From: Oceanobacillus manasiensis
GTDB lineage: Bacteria > Bacillota > Bacilli > Bacillales > Amphibacillaceae
Length of the DNA: 64,000 bases
Direction of reading: 5' to 3'
Assembly (NCBI RefSeq): GCF_000724085.1
Contig: NZ_CCDL010000002.1
Location: 186,001-250,000 of the forward strand
A program made the position numbers and the translations under genes. Shown here piece by piece: positions 31,115 to 40,772 of the stretch. The notes under the pieces are model-generated. The model made no database searches. It saw only the letters and a list, made by a program, of their open reading frames with translations, and was not told the DNA's origin. Position 1 is the stretch's first letter. Every line of letters begins with the position of its first letter.

Positions 31115-33427
31115 ATGGAAATGGGCAGGCATTCCGAGGAAGAAAAAGTTGGCTATATAAAAGGAGAACTAGTCTACACCATTTTTCATAATGAGTCAGA
31201 GCATTTTTCTATTGCCAAAATTAGAATACTGGAAACAGATGAAGATTTTCAAGAGAAGGATGTTGTTGCAAAGGGATATTTTTCAACTCTCCAGGAAAAT
31301 ACACCTTACTTTTTTTACGGAGAATTTGAAAAGCATGCTAAATTTGGACTGCAGTATAATGTTCATTCCTATAAAACGTTCATTCCAGATACGAAGGATG
31401 GGTTGGTAGCATATCTTTCCAGCGATATTTTTTACGGGATTGGCGAAAAAACAGCCGAAAAAATAGTAGGAAAGCTTGGAGAAAGTGCTATCTCAAAAAT
31501 CCTGAATGATCCCAAGGTTTTAGAGGGGGTCCCAGGGATAAAAAAAGAGAAGGCGGAATCTCTTGCTAGAACACTGCAGGAAAACCAGGGCTTTGAACAT
31601 GTCGTTGTTCATCTTGCAACCTATCATATTGGTTTGAAAATGGCACAGAAAATTTATCAGGCTTATAAAGAAGAAGCAATTGACATTTTGGAAGAGGATC
31701 CTTATCGTTATGTGTTTGATATTGAAGGGTTTGGATTTCAAACCGCTGATGAGATAGCCGGAAGAAATGGGCTTGCCCCCACACATCCTAATCGTATTGG
31801 AGCAGGCTGTATTTATGTGTTGCAAAAAAGCGTTCAGGAAGGCAACGTTTATATGCCAATGGATGAATGTACGGCGCGAGTTCTCGATTTGCTAGCAACA
31901 GTGGACTTAACACATGATGTCATTCACAACAGACTGACAGAGTTAAACACAGAGAAAAAGATTATCCTTCAAGAGGGCAATGTTTATTTGCCTTCACTTT
32001 ATTATGCAGAAGATGGTTTTGCTGCACAGGTAAAACGAATTATGAGTGAAGAGACGGATCATGAGACACCAACCGCAGAATTAATGAAGATCATCGGATC
32101 GATGGAAGAAGAGGAAGTGTTAAGCTACGGAAAAGAACAGTTTGAAGCGATCAATCAGGCAATCCATTCTAAAATGATGATATTGACTGGTGGGCCGGGG
32201 ACAGGGAAAACAACCGTAGTGAAAGGTATATTAAATGCGTATGCCACCATTCATAATCTCTCGTTAAATAAAGAGGATTATGAAGATCGATCAGATTATC
32301 CGTTTATCCTTACAGCACCAACTGGCCGTGCAGCAAAGCGATTAACAGAATCAACAGGGCTCCCCGCTGTTACCATTCATCGCCTGCTTGGCTGGGATGG
32401 GGTAAGTGGTTTTGAAAAAGGAGAAAGCGAACAACTTGATGGGAAATTTTTAATTATCGATGAATTTTCTATGGTAGATATTTGGCTTGCAAATAGTTTG
32501 TTTAAAGCAATCCCTAAGGACATGCAGGTATTAATTGTTGGAGATGAGGATCAGCTACCGTCGGTAGGGCCGGGCCAGGTACTGTCTGATTTGCTTAGTA
32601 GTGGATATATTCCCTTTGTGCGCTTAACAGAAGTTTATCGACAAAAAGAAGGTTCCAAAATCATTCAACTTGCCCACGAGATTAAAAATGATCAGGCGAC
32701 TAACCTGGAAAATGATAAAGATTTTAGCTACATCTCTTGCTATGAGCCACAGCTACTAGACGTCATTGTAAAGATTTTCTCTAAGGCAATGGGTAAAGGT
32801 ATTGAGGTACGAGATATCCAGGTGCTTGCACCAATGTATCGGTCTCAGGCAGGCATAACAATGATTAACAAAGAGCTTCAAAAGTTAATAAACCCAAAAA
32901 CTCCACAAAAGCGGGAGGTCCGCACACAGGATGCAGTGTTCCGCGTAGGAGACAAAGTGATTCAGCTCGTTAACCAACCTGAGGACGGGGTATATAATGG
33001 AGACATCGGTGAGGTTGTGGCCATTTTTACAGAAGATGAAAACACAGATAATGTGGAACAACTTGTCATCGTTTATGATGAAAAAGAAGTGGTGTATGAA
33101 AGGAAAGACTATACAAATATTATGCATGCCTACTGTATTTCAATTCATAAATCACAAGGTAGTGAATTTCCGATCGTTATTTTGCCAGTAGTGTCTGCAT
33201 ATAACCGTATGCTACGAAAGAATTTATTGTATACAGCAATTACTAGAAGTAAACAATCTCTTATTATTTGTGGGGAGCAGCGTGCGTTCGTTCGCGGCAT
33301 TGAAACAATGGACACTAACAAGCGCTATTCTGCTTTAAAAGAACAACTGCAAGCAAGACTTGAAAAACCGTTGGATGTCAGTGAAGAACACGAAGAAGAC
33401 AATATTTCGCCCTATGATTTTATGTAA
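31115..33427 (+). CDS. recD2: ATP-dependent DNA helicase RecD2
   Basis: A 770-residue superfamily 1B helicase with 5'-to-3' polarity, involved in replication-fork and DNA-damage tolerance rather than in RecBCD. The N terminus carries an OB-like domain and helix-hairpin-helix segments (YGIGEKTAEKIV near 109; EGVPGIKKEKAESL near 137). The helicase core has Walker A LTGGPGTGKTT near 357, FLIIDEFSMVD near 448, GDEDQLPSVGPGQ near 478 and the C-terminal YCISIHKSQGSEFPIVILPV. Length resembles B. subtilis YrrC. It has no RecBC partner here. Confidence 0.94.
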   Translation: MEMGRHSEEEKVGYIKGELVYTIFHNESEHFSIAKIRILETDEDFQEKDVVAKGYFSTLQENTPYFFYGEFEKHAKFGLQYNVHSYKTFIPDTKDGLVAYLSSDIFYGIGEKTAEKIVGKLGESAISKILNDPKVLEGVPGIKKEKAESLARTLQENQGFEHVVVHLATYHIGLKMAQKIYQAYKEEAIDILEEDPYRYVFDIEGFGFQTADEIAGRNGLAPTHPNRIGAGCIYVLQKSVQEGNVYMPMDECTARVLDLLATVDLTHDVIHNRLTELNTEKKIILQEGNVYLPSLYYAEDGFAAQVKRIMSEETDHETPTAELMKIIGSMEEEEVLSYGKEQFEAINQAIHSKMMILTGGPGTGKTTVVKGILNAYATIHNLSLNKEDYEDRSDYPFILTAPTGRAAKRLTESTGLPAVTIHRLLGWDGVSGFEKGESEQLDGKFLIIDEFSMVDIWLANSLFKAIPKDMQVLIVGDEDQLPSVGPGQVLSDLLSSGYIPFVRLTEVYRQKEGSKIIQLAHEIKNDQATNLENDKDFSYISCYEPQLLDVIVKIFSKAMGKGIEVRDIQVLAPMYRSQAGITMINKELQKLINPKTPQKREVRTQDAVFRVGDKVIQLVNQPEDGVYNGDIGEVVAIFTEDENTDNVEQLVIVYDEKEVVYERKDYTNIMHAYCISIHKSQGSEFPIVILPVVSAYNRMLRKNLLYTAITRSKQSLIICGEQRAFVRGIETMDTNKRYSALKEQLQARLEKPLDVSEEHEEDNISPYDFM

Positions 33428-33493
33428 TGTATATTTTCAAGCAATTCGGGAAAGCCTAGCTTAATAAGTTTTATGTTGAAGGGGCTTGAGGTA

Positions 33494-33682
33494 ATGCGTT
33501 GTCCGAATTGTAATGGCAGGGATATTGGCAAAATTGGTGTACAGCAGTATTATTGCTGGACGTGTTTTATTGAAATGTCGATTGTTAACGATGAGTTAAC
33601 CGTTCACCAGGTTGAAGCGGATGGCTCGCTTAGTTCGTTAGATGATCTATTTTCCCAGGAAGAAAGAAAAATACAATGGTAG
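33494..33682 (+). CDS. Small zinc-ribbon protein
   Basis: A 62-residue protein with two CxxC pairs (Cys3/Cys6 and Cys21/Cys24) spaced as a zinc ribbon, followed by a short acidic tail. ATG at 33494 is preferred to 33473, because AAGGGG at 33479-33484 lies nine bases upstream and the zinc knuckle would otherwise gain an unrelated leader. I do not recognise a characterised family. It lies between recD2 and the AI-2E-type permease, where B. subtilis also has small uncharacterised genes. Confidence 0.7.
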   Translation: MRCPNCNGRDIGKIGVQQYYCWTCFIEMSIVNDELTVHQVEADGSLSSLDDLFSQEERKIQW

Positions 33683-33730
33683 CCACCTCACGTATGAAAT
33701 GGTGTATGTAATATGTGAGGGGGACTGACT

Positions 33731-34819
33731 ATGTTCAAAGACAGGAAGGGATTAACTATTCTCTACTGGTTAATCTTTGGTATTTTTCTTTTTTTATTTG
33801 TATATTTAATGGTAAAGTTATTTCCATTATATGGAGCTGTGTTTTCATTTTCATGGCATTTATTCGCCCCATTTATAATTGCTTGTTTTATAGCATACTT
33901 ACTTTTCCCTGTCATTAATCGTATTCATAGACTCGGAATACCACGTGGCTTGGCAATTTTACTGATATATTTATTATTCTTTGGCGGTGTAGGCTATCTA
34001 ATCTATCGAGTTTTCCCCGTCATCTTATTACAAATTAAAGATTTGAATGAACAGCTGCCTCAATTTATCAGGATGTACGAAACTCTTATCTATCAGATGT
34101 ATGAATATACTTCCTTCTTACCTGAAGCAGTACATGATAAGATTGATGAACTTATCATTAGACTCGAAGGTTATGTGAATGAATTGCTTTCCAATATCGT
34201 AGAAAGCACGACAAAAATATTTGATATGATGGTAGTAATAACGGTTATTCCGGTTCTTGTATTTTATTTCCTCAAAGATGACAATAAAATCAAATCCTAC
34301 ATTAAAAAATATATACCTGCAAAGCATAAATCTAGGGCTGGTAAGATGGTAAGAGCTGTAGATGAAACTATCGGTAATTATATTCGAGGACAGTTAATTG
34401 TTTGCCTATTTGTAAGCATAACCTCTTTTATACTGTTTCAACTGCTTGGCCTGCAATATGCTCTGCTACTAGCAATTATAATGGGCATTACAAATATCAT
34501 TCCTTATTTTGGACCTATAATTGGTGCATTGCCAGCGGTTGCGATTGCCTTAACAATGTCAGGAAAAATGGTGTTATTTGTTATTCTATCGGTGTTCGTA
34601 TTACAATTAATTGAAAGTAACTTACTTGCACCATATATTGTTGGGAAGAGCATTAACATGCACCCAATTGCCATTATTTTTGCATTACTACTAGGTGGTC
34701 AGCTGTTCGGTGTACTTGGTATGATTCTTGCTGTACCATTATTTACGACGTCTAAGGTCATCATAAAACATCTGTTTTATAGCGATCATGACGTCAATGA
34801 TAGAGAGAAAGGACCTTAG
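33731..34819 (+). CDS. AI-2E-family transporter (YrrI-like)
   Basis: A 362-residue membrane protein of the PF01594 family with about seven to eight helices: four near the N terminus (about 12-95), an extracytoplasmic-like amphipathic region (about 100-150) and a C-terminal bundle (about 205-345). GITNIIPYFGPIIGALPA near 250 is the family signature. Members export or move various substrates, including Na+(Li+)/H+ exchange in halophiles; the substrate here is unknown. GTGAGGGGG at 33716-33724 sets the ATG. It precedes alaS, as in B. subtilis. Confidence 0.88.
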   Translation: MFKDRKGLTILYWLIFGIFLFLFVYLMVKLFPLYGAVFSFSWHLFAPFIIACFIAYLLFPVINRIHRLGIPRGLAILLIYLLFFGGVGYLIYRVFPVILLQIKDLNEQLPQFIRMYETLIYQMYEYTSFLPEAVHDKIDELIIRLEGYVNELLSNIVESTTKIFDMMVVITVIPVLVFYFLKDDNKIKSYIKKYIPAKHKSRAGKMVRAVDETIGNYIRGQLIVCLFVSITSFILFQLLGLQYALLLAIIMGITNIIPYFGPIIGALPAVAIALTMSGKMVLFVILSVFVLQLIESNLLAPYIVGKSINMHPIAIIFALLLGGQLFGVLGMILAVPLFTTSKVIIKHLFYSDHDVNDREKGP

Positions 34820-34856
34820 TTATTGACCATTATAAGAATGCCCTGCGCTTTTGCTC

Positions 34857-34885
34857 TTGACATTGCTTATAAAGTTATCTATACT
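34857..34885 (+). promoter_or_regulatory. Promoter of the alaS T-box leader
   Basis: TTGACA at 34857-34862, a 17-base spacer and TATACT at 34880-34885 form a near-consensus sigma-A promoter. Transcription should begin near 34892. Confidence 0.8.
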
Positions 34886-34891
34886 ATCGCT

Positions 34892-35215
34892 GAACTCTAA
34901 TAAAAAGGAAGTAGTAAATAGGAATTTTTATTTTCTTTTCTACACTGCTTTTCTTTCAATACTTATAAAACCATTACGTTGAAGGTTCTCAGTACATGAA
35001 GGTCGATTGATAAGAGAGGGTTTCCCCAGGCTGAAAGGAAACCTGAATAGAGACGCATGGAATGCTAAACCAGAGTACGGTTAATCCCCGTCGGTTTCAT
35101 ACCGTTACCATGATGAAGTGATAAGCAGGCTAATAGCTTGTTTATAATAAGGGTGGTACCGCGATTTAGACTCGTCCCTGCATGTATGCAGAGAGGAGTT
35201 TTTTTGTTTTTAAGT
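34892..35215 (+). promoter_or_regulatory. T-box riboswitch leader of alaS
   Basis: A tRNA-Ala sensing leader. AGTA of loop E is at 34990, the GGGTTTCC/GGAAACC stem and AG-rich bulge follow, and the specifier GCT (Ala) is at 35064-35066 in the context GGAATGCTA. The T-box core AGGGTGGTACCGCG is at 35150-35163. The terminator pairs around CTGCAT/ATGCAG (35180-35194) and ends in a seven-T run. Confidence 0.93.
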
Positions 35216-35244
35216 AAAAAAACAAACACATAGGAGGTAAAATG

Positions 35245-37884
35245 ATGAAACAATTAACATCAGCAGAAGTAAGACAAATGTTTATTGATTTTTTTAAGGA
35301 AAAAGGACACCGTGTAGAACCAAGTGCATCACTTGTTCCGCAAGAAGACCCGACACTGTTATGGATCAATAGTGGTGTAGCTACACTCAAAAAATATTTT
35401 GATGGTAGAGTGATACCGGATAATCCCCGTCTTGTAAATGCACAAAAATCTATTCGGACAAATGATATTGAAAACGTTGGGTTCACAGCTAGACATCATA
35501 CATTTTTTGAAATGCTTGGTAATTTCTCAATTGGAGATTATTTTAAAAATGAAGCTATCGAGTGGGCATGGGAGTTTCTAACAAGTAGTAAATGGATTGG
35601 ATTTGACCCTGAATTGCTTTCCGTTACGGTTCACCCGGAAGACGATGAAGCCTATAATATTTGGTTGAATGATATAAAGCTACCAGAACAGCGTATTATT
35701 CGATTGGAAGAAAATTTCTGGGACATAGGTGAAGGACCAAGTGGCCCGAATACAGAAATTTTCTATGATAGAGGTGAAAAATATGGAAATGACCCAAACG
35801 ATCCGGAACTTTATCCAGGTGGGGAAAACGATCGTTACTTAGAAATATGGAATTTAGTGTTCTCCCAGTTTAACCATAATCCTGACGATACGTATACACC
35901 ACTACCTAAGAAAAACATTGATACAGGTATGGGATTAGAACGAATGGTTTCCGTAATACAGGATGTGCCAACAAACTTTGAAACAGATTTATTTATGCCA
36001 ATTATCCAAAAAACAGAAGAGCTTTCTAATACGAAGTACGGAAAAACATCTGAAGCTGATACAGCATTTAAAGTAATTGCCGACCATGTCCGTACAGTTA
36101 GTTTTGCAATTGGAGACGGAGCAGTCCCTTCAAATGAAGGAAGAGGCTACGTTTTAAGGCGATTATTGCGTCGTGCTGTGCGGTTTGCGAAGGAGATTGG
36201 CATAGAAAAACCATTCATGTACGGTCTTGTCGGAACAGTAGGCAACATCATGAAAGATTTTTATCCTGAAGTATTAAAACAGCAGGAACTTATTGAAAAC
36301 ATCATAAAAGTAGAAGAAACAAGGTTCCATGAAACGCTAAATGATGGGCTTGAAATACTAAGTACTATAATTGAAAAGGAAAAAACGAAGGGGAGCAATG
36401 TGTTTCCTGGTGTAGAAGTTTTCCGTTTATATGATACGTATGGTTTTCCAAAAGAATTAACAGAAGAGTACGTAGAAGAACAAGGGTTTACGATTGACCT
36501 TGAAGGCTTTGAAAAAGAAATGGAGAAACAACGAGAGCGCGCTAGAAATGCCAGACAAAAAGTAGACTCCATGCAAGTTCAAGATAGTCTACTAGGAGAT
36601 ATTGAAGTAGAAAGTGAATTCGTTGGTTATGAAGAGTTAGAAAAAGAAACAAGTCTTGCTGCTATTATTAAGGAAAATGAAAGAACAGAATTAGCAAAAG
36701 AGGGAGAAGAAGTGTTTTTACTACTTGATCGTACTCCTTTCTATGCTGAAAGTGGCGGACAAGTAGCTGACAAAGGTTGGCTCTACTCAGAAAATGGAAC
36801 TGCCTACGTTAAAGACGTGAAAAAAGCTCCAAAAGGACAGCATGTTCACCATGTTACTATAACGGAGGGAGAGTTTCATACAGGAGATGTTCTAAAGGCT
36901 AAGGTTGATAATCCTTTCAGAGCTGCTGTAGTTAAAAACCATACTGCAACACACTTGTTACATCAAGCATTAAAGGATGTGCTCGGAGATCATGTTAATC
37001 AAGCAGGTTCCTTAGTAAGCACAGACCGTTTACGCTTTGACTTTTCTCATTTTAATGCAGTTTCGGAGAATGAATTACAGCAAATAGAAACAATTGTTAA
37101 TGAGAAAATATGGGAGTCAATTCCAGTGCGTATTGAGAGCATGAAGAAGGAAGAAGCTAAAGAAATGGGTGCAATGGCCTTATTTGGTGAAAAGTACGGG
37201 GATGTTGTTAGAGTAGTACAAATGAAGGATTATAGTATTGAACTATGTGGTGGTTGTCATGTTGCCAATACTTCTGAAATCGGATTGTTCAAGATCAGTT
37301 CAGAAAGTGGTATCGGGGCTGGCACAAGAAGAATTGAAGCAGTTACAAGCAAGCATGCTTATACTTTCCTTAATAACAAGCTACATGTATTACAACAGGC
37401 AGCTAACCAATTGAAATCAGCAGATGAAAATGTTCCTGAGCGTATTGAGGGGCTCTTCCAAGAGATTCGTTCATTACAGAAAGAGAATGAATCATTAAAC
37501 GCGAAAATCTCCAATGCGGAAGCTACTTCGATTTTAGACAAGGTGGAAAATGTTCAGGATATTCCATATCTTGCTCAAAAAGTAAGCGTAAAGGATATGA
37601 ACCAGCTACGAAATATGGTGGATGAACTAAAACAGAAATTGGGCACAGGAGTTATCTTATTAGCTGCTGAAAACGATGGAAAAGTTCAACTAGCGTCAGG
37701 TGTTTCGAAAGATTTGATTGAACGTGGCTTACAGGCAGGGCAACTTATTAAATTAGCTGCTGGAGTTTGTGGTGGCGGCGGTGGTGGCCGCCCAGATATG
37801 GCTCAAGCAGGTGGAAAAGATACAAGCAAAATTGGTGACGCACTATCCATAACAAGTCAATACATTGCTGATAACCTGAAATAA
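35245..37884 (+). CDS. alaS: Alanyl-tRNA synthetase
   Basis: A class II synthetase of 879 residues with the catalytic domain (about 1-240; [18 protein letters not shown] near 83), the tRNA-recognition domain, the editing domain with [11 protein letters not shown] near 565 and the metal site CGGCHV near 668, and the C-Ala domain ending [18 protein letters not shown] at 35245 has seven-base spacing from AGGAGG at 35232-35237; an in-frame ATG at 35242 is also possible. It is controlled by the T-box leader in front. Confidence 0.97.
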   Translation: MKQLTSAEVRQMFIDFFKEKGHRVEPSASLVPQEDPTLLWINSGVATLKKYFDGRVIPDNPRLVNAQKSIRTNDIENVGFTARHHTFFEMLGNFSIGDYFKNEAIEWAWEFLTSSKWIGFDPELLSVTVHPEDDEAYNIWLNDIKLPEQRIIRLEENFWDIGEGPSGPNTEIFYDRGEKYGNDPNDPELYPGGENDRYLEIWNLVFSQFNHNPDDTYTPLPKKNIDTGMGLERMVSVIQDVPTNFETDLFMPIIQKTEELSNTKYGKTSEADTAFKVIADHVRTVSFAIGDGAVPSNEGRGYVLRRLLRRAVRFAKEIGIEKPFMYGLVGTVGNIMKDFYPEVLKQQELIENIIKVEETRFHETLNDGLEILSTIIEKEKTKGSNVFPGVEVFRLYDTYGFPKELTEEYVEEQGFTIDLEGFEKEMEKQRERARNARQKVDSMQVQDSLLGDIEVESEFVGYEELEKETSLAAIIKENERTELAKEGEEVFLLLDRTPFYAESGGQVADKGWLYSENGTAYVKDVKKAPKGQHVHHVTITEGEFHTGDVLKAKVDNPFRAAVVKNHTATHLLHQALKDVLGDHVNQAGSLVSTDRLRFDFSHFNAVSENELQQIETIVNEKIWESIPVRIESMKKEEAKEMGAMALFGEKYGDVVRVVQMKDYSIELCGGCHVANTSEIGLFKISSESGIGAGTRRIEAVTSKHAYTFLNNKLHVLQQAANQLKSADENVPERIEGLFQEIRSLQKENESLNAKISNAEATSILDKVENVQDIPYLAQKVSVKDMNQLRNMVDELKQKLGTGVILLAAENDGKVQLASGVSKDLIERGLQAGQLIKLAAGVCGGGGGGRPDMAQAGGKDTSKIGDALSITSQYIADNLK

Positions 37885-37892
37885 TTTTCTTT

Positions 37893-37995
37893 CAGCTTGT
37901 AACAAACGATGTGAATAAGTATAATGAAACACACAGATATGTTAGTATGAACTTAATGGTGATTGACAGGTTCGGAAAAATCTGGTTACAAGCTG
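37893..37995. repeat. 11-bp inverted repeat enclosing 81 bases between alaS and ireB
   Basis: CAGCTTGTAAC at 37893-37903 and its exact complement GTTACAAGCTG at 37985-37995 could close a long stem-loop. A TTGACA at 37963-37968 lies inside, at proper spacing from a weak -10. It could be a structured leader, an operator pair or a chance pairing. Confidence 0.4.
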
Positions 37996-38062
37996 ATTGC
38001 TACAAAGTATATCGAACTAACAATGTACTAAAAAAGCGTTATTCTAAGATCGAGGTGTCATG

Positions 38063-38332
38063 ATGAGTTCAATTGATAAAACGATGAAATTTAATTTTTC
38101 GGAGGAACCTTTTGATGAGGATATCAAGGAAATCCTTTTCACGGTTCACGAAGCATTACGCGAAAAAGGGTATAATCCAATCAATCAGATTGTGGGCTAT
38201 TTACTATCTGGTGATCCTGCTTATATCCCACGATATAATGATGCAAGAAATTTGATTCGTAAAATTGAACGAGATGAAGTCATTGAAGAGCTGGTCAAAT
38301 TTTATCTTGAACAACAGCAAAGGAACAACTAA
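38063..38332 (+). CDS. IreB-family regulatory phosphoprotein
   Basis: An 89-residue protein of the IreB/YrzL (UPF0297) family. In Enterococcus IreB is phosphorylated by the Ser/Thr kinase IreK and affects cephalosporin resistance. The sequence [14 protein letters not shown], with Thr7 as in the known phosphosite region, and [25 protein letters not shown] near 38-62 are diagnostic. ATG at 38063 has better spacing from GAGGTG than 38060. The gene immediately downstream, ruvX, starts one base after the stop. Confidence 0.93.
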   Translation: MSSIDKTMKFNFSEEPFDEDIKEILFTVHEALREKGYNPINQIVGYLLSGDPAYIPRYNDARNLIRKIERDEVIEELVKFYLEQQQRNN

Positions 38333-38746
38333 ATGAAAATATTAGGACTAGATGTAGGTTCCAAAACGATTGGTGTCGCTGTAAGTGATGCATTGGGCTG
38401 GACAGCTCAAGGGCTAACCACCATTCAATGGAACGAACAAGATATTACTTCTGCAGATACAAAGCTTGCAGAGATAATAGCAGAGCACGAAATTGGAAAA
38501 GCTATCATTGGCCTACCAAAGAATATGAATGGATCGATTGGAGAACGCGGAGAAGCATCACAGCGGTACGCAGCACATATGGAAGAGGTCCATAACATTG
38601 AAACTGTATTATGGGATGAGCGTTTAACTACTGTAGCTGCGGAACGTGTTCTTCTGGAAGCAGATATGAGTAGAAAAAAGAGGAAAAAGGTAATTGATAA
38701 GATGGCAGCCATTATGATATTGCAAGGCTATCTTGATCGAAAATAA
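38333..38746 (+). CDS. ruvX: Holliday junction resolvase-like protein RuvX/YqgF
   Basis: A 137-residue RNase H-fold nuclease. YqgF proteins act in 16S rRNA 5' maturation and have been proposed as Holliday junction resolvases. Conserved acidic residues lie in [16 protein letters not shown] (about 3-18), [14 protein letters not shown] near 62 and DERLTT near 96, with [14 protein letters not shown] at the C terminus. Its ATG directly follows the ireB stop codon. Confidence 0.94.
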   Translation: MKILGLDVGSKTIGVAVSDALGWTAQGLTTIQWNEQDITSADTKLAEIIAEHEIGKAIIGLPKNMNGSIGERGEASQRYAAHMEEVHNIETVLWDERLTTVAAERVLLEADMSRKKRKKVIDKMAAIMILQGYLDRK

Positions 38747-38760
38747 AGGAGTGAATCTAA

Positions 38761-39048
38761 ATGGCATTAGAAGAAAAAGAGCGAATTATTATACCAGATG
38801 AAAATGGGGAAGAGCATTTATTTGAGGTTTTGTTTACCTTTGATGTGGACAAGACAAGCCATTCTTACATCGCTGTTACTCCTGTGGAACAAGCAGAAGA
38901 CGAAGAAGTTGAAGTATATGCTTTCCGCTATGAAGAAAAAACAAAAGATGATGATGACTTATCGCTATTTCCAATAGAATCGGACGAGGAATGGGAAATG
39001 GTTGAAGAAATGCTTCACACACTAGCAGATGAAGAAAACAATGAGTAG
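38761..39048 (+). CDS. DUF1292-family acidic protein (YrzB-like)
   Basis: A 95-residue, very acidic cytoplasmic protein. EERIIIPDENGEEHLFEVLFTFDVD-type strands, then YVAVTPV-like and YAFRYEE segments, and the end EEWEMVEEMLHTL are standard for DUF1292. The ireB-ruvX-DUF1292 trio is conserved across Firmicutes, but this protein has no known function. AAGGAGTGA precedes the ATG; a terminator follows. Confidence 0.9.
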   Translation: MALEEKERIIIPDENGEEHLFEVLFTFDVDKTSHSYIAVTPVEQAEDEEVEVYAFRYEEKTKDDDDLSLFPIESDEEWEMVEEMLHTLADEENNE

Positions 39049-39067
39049 AACAAGTAAGAAATAAGGA

Positions 39068-39114
39068 AGCAGTTGATATCCTGCCAAAGGGTATCAGCTG
39101 TTTCTTTATTTTGT
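39068..39114 (+). terminator. Terminator after the DUF1292 gene
   Basis: CAGTTGATATCC at 39070-39081 pairs with GGGTATCAGCTG at 39089-39100 using two G-T wobbles, followed by a T-rich tail. Confidence 0.8.
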
Positions 39115-39300
39115 CAATAAGGCATCTAAATTAAAGACGTTAGTAAAATTCGTCTTTTTCACATATTCTAACTATTTTTACGGGGTAATTGTAAGCATTC
39201 TAGACTTAGAAAAATAAACAGTATCTGTCGAATCTTAGGATTATAATGGCATATCATCGTATATTTTAGTATAATATACCGGATGAGAGGGGGATACTTG

Positions 39301-40419
39301 ATGTCCAAGAAGAAAAAGAATGGCAATTTTAAGGACAATCTCATTACTCGAAGTGAAGAAGCTAAAACTGTAAGAAAAATAGTAGCAATTATCATCATTT
39401 CATTGCTTCTTATTCTTGTTATTGGCGGTATATCTGGTTATTTGTATGTTAAATCGGCTTTAGAACCGGTAGATTCTTCTAGTGATGAAGAGGTCAAAGT
39501 TGAGATACCAATTGGTTCTTCAACCTCTACAATTGCCACAATTCTTGAAGATAATGGGGTAATAAAAGATGATCGTATATTTCGTTTTTACATAAAGTTT
39601 AAAAACGAATCAGACTTTCAAGCTGGGGAGTATACATTCACACCTTCTATGTCAATTGATGAAATAATTGAATCACTCAAAGAGGGCCGTGTAATTGCTG
39701 ATCCGGTACATACTGTTACTGTTCCTGAAGGTAAAACGATTGAGGAAATTGCTGAAATATATGCTAAGGAACTTTCGTTTACAGAAGAGGACTTTTTGAA
39801 TGCAGTAAATGATACAGAATATATTGAACAACTGATCGAAGCATATCCTTCGATATTAACAGAAGATATACTGGACCCAGAAATAAAAACACCTCTAGAA
39901 GGATATTTGTTTGCCGCAACGTATAATTTCTATGTAGAATCGCCTACCGTAGAAACAGTGATCGAAGAAATGCTGATTAAAACAGACAATATCGTTGCAG
40001 AATACCGAGAAGCGATTAATGAGTCGGATTTTAGCATCCATGAGGTGCTAACCTATGCATCACTTGTTGAAAAAGAATCTGGAAATGAGGAGCAACGCAA
40101 GAAAATTTCTGGGGTATTCGTTAATCGGATGGAAGAAGGGATGAAGCTTCAGACAGACCCTACTGTTCTATATGCTTTAGGAGAACATAAAGATAAAGTA
40201 CTAAATAAAGACTTGGAAATTGAATCGCCTTATAATACGTACTATGTAGACGATCTCCCTATAGGCCCTATTGGCAATTTTGCAGAGAGCTCACTGGATG
40301 CTGCATTACATCCAGAGGATTCAAATTTTCTCTACTTTTTACATGATGGTGATGGCGAAATCTATTACGCTGAGACATACGAAGAGCATTTGCAATATAA
40401 GGATGAACATATTAATTAA
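39301..40419 (+). CDS. mltG: Endolytic murein transglycosylase MltG
   Basis: A 372-residue membrane-anchored enzyme that cuts nascent peptidoglycan strands. One N-terminal helix (about 30-54) is followed by a LysM-like region (about 65-125) and the YceG catalytic domain with YASLVEKESGNEEQR near 255 (catalytic Glu) and GMKLQTDPTVLYALG near 285. ATG at 39301 has GAGGGGG eight bases upstream; the ATG at 39283 overlaps that Shine-Dalgarno sequence and is rejected. It is the YrrL counterpart in B. subtilis. Confidence 0.93.
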   Translation: MSKKKKNGNFKDNLITRSEEAKTVRKIVAIIIISLLLILVIGGISGYLYVKSALEPVDSSSDEEVKVEIPIGSSTSTIATILEDNGVIKDDRIFRFYIKFKNESDFQAGEYTFTPSMSIDEIIESLKEGRVIADPVHTVTVPEGKTIEEIAEIYAKELSFTEEDFLNAVNDTEYIEQLIEAYPSILTEDILDPEIKTPLEGYLFAATYNFYVESPTVETVIEEMLIKTDNIVAEYREAINESDFSIHEVLTYASLVEKESGNEEQRKKISGVFVNRMEEGMKLQTDPTVLYALGEHKDKVLNKDLEIESPYNTYYVDDLPIGPIGNFAESSLDAALHPEDSNFLYFLHDGDGEIYYAETYEEHLQYKDEHIN

Positions 40420-40427
40420 ATCTAAAA

Positions 40428-40645
40428 GAGGTTGTTCAAAAAGTCCGGTAAAAATGACACATCGGTACTGATGACCTTCGACTAGATTCCGACACGTCCT
40501 GTGTCGAACGTCGAAGTCACCACATCCTGTGGAAGCTCGTTGGCTTGCTTTTTTGTTCCTCACGTATTAATTGCATACGTTCCGGTACTCAAAGCTACGC
40601 CGCCTCGAACTTCTCGGTCCTTTATATCCTCCTTTTTGAACACGC
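40428..40645. repeat. Structured intergenic element with terminal inverted repeats
   Basis: A 0.2-kb non-coding block bounded by GTTCAAAAAG at 40434-40443 and its exact complement at 40632-40641. Inside are nested hairpins: CTTCGAC/GTCGAAG (40476 and 40510) around CGACAC/GTGTCG, and CCACA/TGTGG near 40520. The word CGGTAC occurs near each end. It is GC-richer than its surroundings and has no open reading frame of its own, resembling a MITE-like or dispersed repeat. It sits between mltG and trmR. Confidence 0.65.
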
Positions 40646-40772
40646 ACTAATAGGGAGTGTGAATGAGACGTTCACATTTCCCTTTTTTAAACAAAAACTC
40701 ATATAAATTTTTATAGCAAGGTTAAAAGTTTATAATGTGATGTTTTAGAGTATAAGAAAAAGAGGTAGTTGC

